DNA of 64,000 bases from Poseidonibacter lekithochrous (GTDB taxonomy: Bacteria > Campylobacterota > Campylobacteria > Campylobacterales > Arcobacteraceae). A program made the position numbers and the translations under genes. The DNA lies in the NCBI RefSeq assembly GCF_013283835.1, contig NZ_CP054052.1, positions 930,001 through 994,000 on the forward strand. The letters are read 5' to 3'. A model generated the notes under the pieces. The model searched no databases. It was not told where the DNA came from and worked only from the letters and a program-made list of their open reading frames with translations. Shown here in pieces: positions 57,579 through 64,000 of the stretch. Position 1 is the first letter of the stretch; every line of letters begins with the position of its first letter.

Positions 57579-59697
57579 TTTTTTATCACTATTTGTTTTT
57601 TGTGATTTATATGCACAAAAAGCGGATAATTTATCTGCCGCATATAATGGTAATACAGGTGTTTTCGAAACACCAAATGCAAGAATTTTAGATGATTGGT
57701 CTATGAGATTTTTTTTAAATATAGATAAACCTTATAGATATTATGGTGTTGTTGCCACTCCTTTACCTTTTTTGGAAGCTAACTTTCATATGACAGAAGT
57801 AGATGGTATTGCTGGATTTTCAGATAGTGATGGCTATGGAAACTATAAAGATAAGTCTCTAGGAATTAAGATATTATTAAAAGAAGAGACAAAGTATACT
57901 CCCTCTGTGCTATTTGGTATTGATGATATGTGGGGTACAGCACTTTATACTTCTAAATATATAGCAATGTCTAAAAATATTAGTTATTTTGACATAACTT
58001 TTGGGTATGCTAAAGGTAGATTAGGTGGAGAAGATTTAAGAAAGTATACGGCAAATACAAATAATAGCGGTAGTTTCAATAATAACTCTATTACATTTTT
58101 AAAAGATAGAGACTGGGGTGGAGGTAAGCCTTTTGGAAGTATTGTTTTCAATCCTAGTCCAAAATTATCACTAATAGGTGAATATTCACCTATAAATTAC
58201 TCAAAAGACAAAATTAATCCATTTTTAAATGGTAAACAATATGAGCTTCCTAAATCAAAATGGAATTATGGTCTAAAATATAAGTATAGCAAAAATACAA
58301 TATTATCATTATCTTATCAAAGAGGTAATCAAATATCATTTGGTTACACATACCAGTTTAGTTTTGATAGAACGGGGATGTTTGATCATTTAGCAGATTC
58401 AAAATGGAAAGCAGATAAAAAGAAAAAAAGTGAATATAAAAATATAAGCACAAAACAATTATCAGAAAAACTATCAAATGAAGTAGCTGCAGAAAAGTTC
58501 AAAAATGTAAAAACAGCGGTTCATGATAATAAAATATGGTCGGAAATTAATAACTCAAGATACAACAATGACTTACAAGCAGTAGGTAGAGCAATATCTA
58601 CTATAGATGAAGTCGCTCCAAAGAATTATGATACTATTTATTTGACACTCAAAGACAAAGAACTGCCTCTTAAGACATTTAAAGTTAATAGAGTTGAATT
58701 TGATATGTATGAAAATGAGAAACTTAGTGATAATTATATGCAAAATGCACTTATTATTACTGACAATATAGAAAAATCTTATGATGAATTCTCTAATAAA
58801 AAAGATGTATTTAAAACAAAATCTTACAATGATAATAGATTTAATTTTGACCTAGCTCCAAAAGTTAGAACAATACTAAATCATAAAGATAAACCTTTTG
58901 CTATGAAATTAGCATTAAGAGCTACAAGTTCGTATGCTATTAGTGAATATCTTAACCTTAATGCTGCTCTTGAGCACCCCTTTTATAATAGTGGAAAAGA
59001 CTTGACAAGTGAACCATTGGAAGATGAACGACTCTCATTACGTAGTAATGTAACTGATCATTTTATTTACAATGAAACACAATTACCATATTTAAGTACT
59101 ACTTTTAGTAGTCGATTACCTTTTAACTCTTTTTTTAAAACAGAGTTAGGATATTTAGAATATGCATTTGCAGGCATTGATCTAGAATGGTATAAACCAT
59201 TGCTAGAAGAAACATTTGGTGTTGGATTACAATATCAAAACGTATACAAACGTAAAATTGATGGCATGATAAAAGTAAATAAAGACTATAGTTATGATGC
59301 TAAATTCCTGAATTTATATGCATTGATAAGTCCTAAATATGATATTCATATGGGACTGAAAATTGGCCAGTTCTTAGCTGGAGATAAAGGTGTTAAGTTA
59401 GATCTTTCAAGGCATTATAAAAACTTTACTATTGGATTATATGCTACGTATACTAATTCAAAAGAAGTATTTAAAAATGAAGAAAATCAAGGTTATATTG
59501 ATAAAGGTGCATATTTAAAAGTTCCTTTAGAAGTGTTTACTTATAAAAATGTAAAAAAAAGATTAACATATGGTTTAAGTCCTTGGACAAGAGATGTTGG
59601 TCAATATGCTAGAACATTGAACAGTTTACATCCTATGAATAATAGTGAAAATAATACACAGATACAAAAAAAATATATTCAAAATTTAAAAAAATAA
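57559..59697 (+). CDS. YjbH/GfcD-like outer-membrane protein
   Basis: A 712-residue exported protein resembling the YjbH/GfcD exopolysaccharide family. The start ATG 57559 gives MKLKTLSFLSLFVFCDLYAQ, a signal peptide. The early motif GNTGVFETPNARILDDWSMRF and the beta-rich barrel-like body (FGSIVFNPSPKLSLIGEYSPINY) are typical. A second domain with barrel character runs from about 430 to the end. It overlaps the Wzz gene and is followed by a YjbE-like gene, matching the order in yjbEFGH/gfc operons. Confidence 0.8.
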   Translation: MKLKTLSFLSLFVFCDLYAQKADNLSAAYNGNTGVFETPNARILDDWSMRFFLNIDKPYRYYGVVATPLPFLEANFHMTEVDGIAGFSDSDGYGNYKDKSLGIKILLKEETKYTPSVLFGIDDMWGTALYTSKYIAMSKNISYFDITFGYAKGRLGGEDLRKYTANTNNSGSFNNNSITFLKDRDWGGGKPFGSIVFNPSPKLSLIGEYSPINYSKDKINPFLNGKQYELPKSKWNYGLKYKYSKNTILSLSYQRGNQISFGYTYQFSFDRTGMFDHLADSKWKADKKKKSEYKNISTKQLSEKLSNEVAAEKFKNVKTAVHDNKIWSEINNSRYNNDLQAVGRAISTIDEVAPKNYDTIYLTLKDKELPLKTFKVNRVEFDMYENEKLSDNYMQNALIITDNIEKSYDEFSNKKDVFKTKSYNDNRFNFDLAPKVRTILNHKDKPFAMKLALRATSSYAISEYLNLNAALEHPFYNSGKDLTSEPLEDERLSLRSNVTDHFIYNETQLPYLSTTFSSRLPFNSFFKTELGYLEYAFAGIDLEWYKPLLEETFGVGLQYQNVYKRKIDGMIKVNKDYSYDAKFLNLYALISPKYDIHMGLKIGQFLAGDKGVKLDLSRHYKNFTIGLYATYTNSKEVFKNEENQGYIDKGAYLKVPLEVFTYKNVKKRLTYGLSPWTRDVGQYARTLNSLHPMNNSENNTQIQKKYIQNLKK

Positions 59698-59729
59698 TTT
59701 GGAACTAATAAAATTTATATTATTTATAG

Positions 59730-59735
59730 TATAAT
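59730..59735 (+). promoter_or_regulatory. -10 element of the Ala/Gly-rich protein gene
   Basis: TATAAT lies 26 bases before the ATG at 59762, in the gap after the YjbH-like gene. This would let the repetitive protein be made independently. Confidence 0.55.
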
Positions 59736-59761
59736 AAAGCAAAAATTAACAAGGAATTAAA

Positions 59762-60049
59762 ATGAAAAAATTATTATCAATTGTTTTCGCTACGTCTTTA
59801 ATGGTTACTAGTGCATTAGCACAAACTGGAGCAGGTGCTGGAGCAGCAGGTTCTGCATCAGGTGCAGGTGCAGGTGCTGCAGGTGCAGGTGCTGCAGGAG
59901 CAGGTGCAGGAGCAGCAGGAGCAGCAGGAGCAGCAGGAGTAGCTGGTGGTATTTCTGCAGGTATGGCAGCAGCAGCAGCAGCAGCAGCAGGTGTGGCAGC
60001 AGCAGCTGCAGCAGACAGTAGTTCTAATTCTACTACTTCTCACCACTAA
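59762..60049 (+). CDS. Ala/Gly-repeat secreted protein (YjbE/GfcA-like)
   Basis: A 95-residue protein. The signal peptide is MKKLLSIVFATSLMVTSALA, followed by a mature part of almost only Ala and Gly (GAGAGAAG-type repeats, then an Ala run) and a Ser/Thr/His tail. This plan matches small secreted YjbE/GfcA proteins that accompany YjbH. Its GCA and GGA codons make it much richer in GC than the surroundings. Eight GCA triplets in a row are at 59966-59989. A strong terminator follows. Role in the exopolysaccharide is inference. Confidence 0.78.
   Translation: MKKLLSIVFATSLMVTSALAQTGAGAGAAGSASGAGAGAAGAGAAGAGAGAAGAAGAAGVAGGISAGMAAAAAAAAGVAAAAAADSSSNSTTSHH
59826..60017 (+). repeat. GCA/GGA/GGT triplet-repeat tract
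   Basis: This is a compound triplet repeat within the Ala/Gly-rich gene, with an uninterrupted (GCA)8 at 59966-59989. Slippage by whole triplets would change protein length without shifting frame. Confidence 0.85.
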
Positions 60050-60055
60050 TCTTAT

Positions 60056-60094
60056 AACATGGAAGAAAAAATTTCTTTCATGTTTTCTTTCTTT
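60056..60094 (+). terminator. Intrinsic terminator after the Ala/Gly-rich gene
   Basis: A 13-pair stem (60056-60068 with 60072-60084, one G-T) with an AAA loop is followed by TTCTTTCTTT. It separates the export part of the locus from the sugar-nucleotide genes. Confidence 0.8.
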
Positions 60095-60162
60095 AAAATC
60101 ACTCTTATTAAAAACTAGATATAATTTCCAATTAAAAACTATTAGATTGGAGAACAAACAAA

Positions 60163-61332
60163 TTGAAAATAGCAATAGCAGGGACAGGTTACGTCGGCTT
60201 ATCAAATGGAATATTACTTTCTCAAAATAATGAAGTAATAGCGTTAGATATTATTCCAGAAAAAGTAGAGCTAATAAATCAAAAGAAATCTCCAATAGAA
60301 GATAAAGAGATAGAAGAATACTTATCTACTAAAGAGCTAAATTTCAAAGCAACACTAAATAAAAAAGAAGCATATACAAATGCAGAATTCATTATCATAG
60401 CAACTCCAACTGATTATGATCCCGAAACAAACTATTTTAATACGAAATCAATAGAATATGTAATATCAGATGTACTTGAAATAAATCCAAATGCAACAAT
60501 GGTAATAAAAAGTACAATACCGGTAGGATATACAAAAGAATTAAAAAAGAAATTTAATACAGAAAATATAATTTTTTCACCAGAATTCTTAAGAGAAGGG
60601 AAAGCACTATTTGATAACTTATACCCATCTAGAATAATTGTAGGTGAAAAATCAAAAAGAGCTCAAACTTTTGCAAATTTATTAGCAGAAGGTGCAATTA
60701 AAGAAAATATTGATATTCTTTTCACAGATTCAACAGAAGCCGAAGCTGTAAAGCTGTTCTCGAATACATATCTTGCTATGCGAGTATCATACTTTAATGA
60801 ATTAGACTCTTATGCTCAATCACATGGACTTGATACAAAACAAATAATTGAAGGAGTAGGACTAGATCCAAGAATAGGAAGTCATTATAATAATCCTAGC
60901 TTTGGATATGGTGGATATTGCCTACCAAAAGATACAAAACAATTAAAAGCAAATTATCAGGATATCCCAAACTCATTAATCTCTGCAATTGTAGATGCTA
61001 ATTCTACTAGAAAAGATTTCATAGCAGACTCAATTATTTCTAAAAAACCGAAGATTGTAGGTGTGTATAGATTAGTGATGAAAGAAGGAAGTGATAACTT
61101 TAGATCTTCAGCAATACAAGGTATTATGAAAAGAATTAAAGCTAAAGGTATAGAAGTAGTAGTATATGAACCAGTATTTGAAGAAGAAGAGTTTTTTAAC
61201 TCAAGAGTAATAAAAGACATCGACGAATTTAAATCAATATCAGATGTAATAGTAGCAAATAGAATATCAGAAAATATAAAAGATGTAGAAGAAAAAATAT
61301 ATACTAGAGATATTTTTAACTCTGATTCCTGA
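60163..61332 (+). CDS. ugd: UDP-glucose 6-dehydrogenase
   Basis: An NAD-dependent oxidation of UDP-glucose to UDP-glucuronate for surface polysaccharide. The 389-residue protein starts at TTG 60163, nine bases after GGAGA. The NAD motif is [13 protein letters not shown] and the catalytic Cys253 is in [22 protein letters not shown] is also typical. A related UDP-ManNAc dehydrogenase is possible, but the 389-residue length fits Ugd. galU downstream makes its substrate. Confidence 0.9.
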   Translation: MKIAIAGTGYVGLSNGILLSQNNEVIALDIIPEKVELINQKKSPIEDKEIEEYLSTKELNFKATLNKKEAYTNAEFIIIATPTDYDPETNYFNTKSIEYVISDVLEINPNATMVIKSTIPVGYTKELKKKFNTENIIFSPEFLREGKALFDNLYPSRIIVGEKSKRAQTFANLLAEGAIKENIDILFTDSTEAEAVKLFSNTYLAMRVSYFNELDSYAQSHGLDTKQIIEGVGLDPRIGSHYNNPSFGYGGYCLPKDTKQLKANYQDIPNSLISAIVDANSTRKDFIADSIISKKPKIVGVYRLVMKEGSDNFRSSAIQGIMKRIKAKGIEVVVYEPVFEEEEFFNSRVIKDIDEFKSISDVIVANRISENIKDVEEKIYTRDIFNSDS

Positions 61333-61431
61333 TTGATTATTATAAAAATTATTTTAATAACATACAAAGTTTGAAATGGCTAAAATACTGCCGATAATAA
61401 AAAGAAAATTATCAAAAGGATATGATTAATT

Positions 61432-62262
61432 ATGATAAAAAAATGTTTATTTCCAGCTGCTGGGTATGGTACTAGATTTTTGCCAGCTACTAAAGCTACT
61501 CCAAAAGAGATGTTACCAGTACTTACTAAGCCACTTATTCAATATGGTGTTGAAGAGGCTTTATCAGCTAATATTGACACTATGGCAATAGTTACAGGCA
61601 GAGGGAAAAGGGCAATTGAGGATCATTTTGATATATCTTATGAATTAGAACATCAAATCAAAGGTACTAGTAAAGAACACTATCTTACCGAAATAAGGGA
61701 TGTTATTACTAAATGTACCTTTTCATATACTAGACAAATAGAGATGAAAGGTCTAGGTCATGCAATATTATGCGGTGAAACACTAATAGGTAATGAACCT
61801 TTTGCTGTAATACTTGCTGATGACCTATGTGATAATACCTGTAATGAAGGTGGAGTACTATCCCAGATGGTAAAGCTATATGAAAAATATAAATGTTCAA
61901 TAGTAGCAATAGAAGAAGTACCAAAAGATGAAACCCAAAAGTATGGAGTAATAGCAGGTACTCTTGAAGAAGAAGGTGTATATAAAGTATTTGATATGGT
62001 AGAAAAACCAGATCCAAAAAATACACCATCAAATCTAGCTATTATAGGAAGATATATTTTAACCCCTGATATTTTCGATATCTTAAAAGCTACAAAACCA
62101 GGAAAAGGTGGAGAGATTCAAATTACAGATGCCTTACTTGAGCAATCAAAACAAGGAAAAGTAATGGCATACAAATTTAAAGGTGATAGATTTGACTGTG
62201 GTAGTATAGATGGTTTTGTAAAAGCTACAAACTATTTTTATGAAAAAGAGAGTAATATATAG
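61432..62262 (+). CDS. galU: UTP-glucose-1-phosphate uridylyltransferase
   Basis: It makes UDP-glucose from UTP and glucose-1-phosphate. The 276-residue protein has FPAAGYGTRFLPATKATPKEMLPVL, EALSANIDTMAIVTGRGK, FAVILADDLCD and EKPDPKNTPSNLAIIGRYIL. It lies between ugd and pgi, forming a UDP-glucose/UDP-glucuronate supply set. The 99-base gap before it has a TAAAAT element and no terminator. Confidence 0.96.
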   Translation: MIKKCLFPAAGYGTRFLPATKATPKEMLPVLTKPLIQYGVEEALSANIDTMAIVTGRGKRAIEDHFDISYELEHQIKGTSKEHYLTEIRDVITKCTFSYTRQIEMKGLGHAILCGETLIGNEPFAVILADDLCDNTCNEGGVLSQMVKLYEKYKCSIVAIEEVPKDETQKYGVIAGTLEEEGVYKVFDMVEKPDPKNTPSNLAIIGRYILTPDIFDILKATKPGKGGEIQITDALLEQSKQGKVMAYKFKGDRFDCGSIDGFVKATNYFYEKESNI

Positions 62263-62263
62263 T

Positions 62264-63472
62264 ATGTATTACAATAAGAACTTCTATCAAATTAAATCAA
62301 ATAATGAGATATTTGACAAAATAGTAGAAGAAAAAAGTAGTGTTGGATATTATAAATTACCTTATCAAGATACTGTTTATATAAAAGAATTCTCAAAAAC
62401 TGTAAAGCAAAAAGATATAGTAGTAGTTGGTATTGGTGGTAGTAGTCTGGGCACATACGCAATTCATCAGTTTTTGCAACATAAAGAAAATGATAAAAAA
62501 CTTCATTTCCTAGAATCAACAGATCCATTAGATTTACAAAGAAGAATTAGTAAGATAGATTTAGAAGACGTACTTTTTATAATTATAAGTAAGTCAGGAA
62601 CTACAATAGAAACAATAAGTATCTTAAAATATTTACACTGTATTACTAGAATTGACTCAAACAATACAGTATGTGTAACAGAAAATAATAGTAAATTAAA
62701 TGATTTTGCAAAATCAAAAAACATAAAAACTTTTGAAATACCTAAAAATGTAGGTGGTCGATTCTCAGTATTCTCAAATGTAGGATTATTACCACTAGCT
62801 ATTATGGGACTAGATATTGATAAACTGCTATCTGGATGTGCTGAAGTATCAAATAGCTTTTTTAATAAAAATGAGTATTTTGATACTTTGATGGAAAAAG
62901 CTAGATTTATTGTTGAAAATAAAAGTAGATTTAATATAAATGTACTTTTTTCATATTCCTCATCTTTAGAGGGATTTAATAAGTGGTATGTACAACTATG
63001 GGGTGAAAGTCTAGGCAAAATCAATATTAATGGTACAAAACAAGCTCTAACACCAATAGGATTGATAGGACCTGTCGATCAACACTCTTTTCTTCAGCTA
63101 ATAATTGAAGGGAAAAGAGATAAAACAGTAACATTTATAAAAGTTGATGATTTTAAAAATGATATGAAAATACCTGAAATATCACTTGCTTACTTAGATG
63201 AATTAGATTATATAAATAATCTAGAATTTAAAGATCTAATAAATAAACAAGCGGATGCAACTATTAAAGCAATAGAAGATTTAGAAGATATCCCATGTGA
63301 TACAATCATCTTAAAATCACAAGATGAACATAGTATTGGAAAACTTATGTTTTCATATGAATTATTAACTTCTATTGTTGGAAGTTTTGTGCAGATTAAT
63401 TCATACGACCAACCAGGTGTTGAATCTGGTAAAATTATTTTAAAAAAAGTATTAAAAAAGAAAATTAAATGA
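62264..63472 (+). CDS. pgi: Glucose-6-phosphate isomerase
   Basis: It interconverts glucose-6-phosphate and fructose-6-phosphate. The protein is 402 residues from ATG 62264. An upstream in-frame ATG at 62240 would add eight residues and overlap galU by 23 bases. Motifs: [47 protein letters not shown] and QLWGESLGK. This is shorter than E. coli Pgi (549), as in other Campylobacterota. It overlaps wecB as ATGA. Confidence 0.92.
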   Translation: MYYNKNFYQIKSNNEIFDKIVEEKSSVGYYKLPYQDTVYIKEFSKTVKQKDIVVVGIGGSSLGTYAIHQFLQHKENDKKLHFLESTDPLDLQRRISKIDLEDVLFIIISKSGTTIETISILKYLHCITRIDSNNTVCVTENNSKLNDFAKSKNIKTFEIPKNVGGRFSVFSNVGLLPLAIMGLDIDKLLSGCAEVSNSFFNKNEYFDTLMEKARFIVENKSRFNINVLFSYSSSLEGFNKWYVQLWGESLGKININGTKQALTPIGLIGPVDQHSFLQLIIEGKRDKTVTFIKVDDFKNDMKIPEISLAYLDELDYINNLEFKDLINKQADATIKAIEDLEDIPCDTIILKSQDEHSIGKLMFSYELLTSIVGSFVQINSYDQPGVESGKIILKKVLKKKIK

Positions 63473-64000
63473 AAAAAGTGCTAGTAGTGTTTGGAACAAG
63501 ACCAGAAGCAATTAAAATGGCACCATTGGTTAAAGAGTTTGAAAAAGCTAAAGATATTGAATTAAAAGTATGTGTAACAGCACAACATAGAGAGATGTTA
63601 GATCAAGTTCTTGAAATGTTTGATATCACACCTGATTATGATTTAAATATTATGAAACCAGGACAAGACCTTTTTGATGTGACAGCTAATGTTCTTTTAG
63701 GCCTAAAAGATGTATTAAGTGATTTTAATCCTGATATTGTATTAGTTCATGGAGATACTACAACTACAAGTGCTAGTAGTTTAGCAGCATTTTATAATAA
63801 AATAAAAGTAGGACACGTGGAAGCAGGTCTTAGAACAGGTGATTTACATAGCCCCTGGCCAGAAGAAGCAAATAGACAAATAACTGGAGTATTAGCTAAC
63901 TATCATTTTGTACCAACAACTACAAGTCAAAAAAATCTCCTAAAAGAAAATAAAGAACCTAAAAATATTATAGTAACAGGTAATACAGTAATTGATGCAT
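63469..64000 (+). CDS. wecB: UDP-N-acetylglucosamine 2-epimerase (cut by window edge)
   Basis: The first 177 residues of a non-hydrolysing UDP-GlcNAc 2-epimerase, which makes UDP-ManNAc for surface glycans. It begins [21 protein letters not shown] and has [28 protein letters not shown] and [12 protein letters not shown]. The ATG overlaps the pgi stop. The gene and probably the locus continue past base 64000. Confidence 0.94.
   Translation, partial: MKKVLVVFGTRPEAIKMAPLVKEFEKAKDIELKVCVTAQHREMLDQVLEMFDITPDYDLNIMKPGQDLFDVTANVLLGLKDVLSDFNPDIVLVHGDTTTTSASSLAAFYNKIKVGHVEAGLRTGDLHSPWPEEANRQITGVLANYHFVPTTTSQKNLLKENKEPKNIIVTGNTVIDA

Noticed and set aside
59826-60017. Repeat tract as a possible CRISPR or satellite
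   Set aside because: The repeats are in-frame codons of a secreted protein, with no spacer structure.
59858-60205. Cys-rich reading frame antisense to the Ala/Gly gene
   Set aside because: It is the mirror of GCA/GGA repeats (TGC codons), without a ribosome site or family likeness.

Overview
The window is very AT-rich, densely coded bacterial DNA, most consistent with Campylobacterota of the Arcobacter group. The basis is gene content and style: a NifS/NifU Fe-S assembly pair beside a complete SUF operon, CheV, a single long RelA/SpoT-type enzyme, a pdxA-pdxJ pair, short intergenic gaps, many TTG starts and TATAAT-type promoters with no obvious -35 element. This placement is inferred from reading the sequence, not from a search. 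I see no rRNA, tRNA, CRISPR array, insertion sequence or prophage, and no gene-free stretch longer than 300 bases. The longest gap is 7295-7593.

Layout. (1) 1-9.8 kb is an Fe-S cluster assembly region: a GAF-domain protein cut by the left edge, sufBCDS-sufE-sufT on the minus strand, a polar amino-acid ABC transporter (binding protein and permease, no ATPase nearby), then nifS-nifU on the plus strand. The suf and nif promoters share a dyad operator, including one 22-base exact copy. (2) 9.9-14.2 kb holds a TSUP exporter, a 59-residue protein, a hemerythrin and a multi-pass membrane protein behind a perfect FNR-type box, then argH. (3) 14.2-21.3 kb holds cheV, tcdA, greA-argC, a metallophosphoesterase, a membrane-anchored unknown, uvrB and nth. 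(4) 21.3-29 kb is more accessory: an operon with a periplasmic MBL-fold protein and a shortened acyl-CoA-dehydrogenase-like protein, then glpD, an OprC/NosA-type copper receptor, and an HD-domain protein coupled to a 45-residue membrane protein. (5) 29-53 kb is housekeeping: rpiB, lepB, folD, rplY, pth, lptG, a Nudix protein, a cell-wall amidase, a nitronate monooxygenase-like protein, tyrS, rsh, rpoZ, pyrH, pdxA, pdxJ, trpE, glyA, lysS, cvpA, ispG and dnaB. It ends with a pseudopilin and a secreted ATP-dependent DNA ligase. (6) 54-64 kb is the start of a surface-polysaccharide locus: a large SLBB export protein, a Wzz-like protein, a YjbH-like outer-membrane protein, an Ala/Gly-repeat secreted protein, then ugd, galU, pgi and wecB, which runs off the right edge.

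The most unusual signal concerns translation starts. Four genes (uvrB, a cell-wall amidase, a secreted DNA ligase and the ABC permease) have no ATG, GTG or TTG where homology or the signal peptide demands the start. Each instead has an ATA or ATT codon 4-7 bases behind a good Shine-Dalgarno sequence. Three of the four follow directly on the stop codon of the gene upstream. No clearly new multi-gene defence or mobile system was found.
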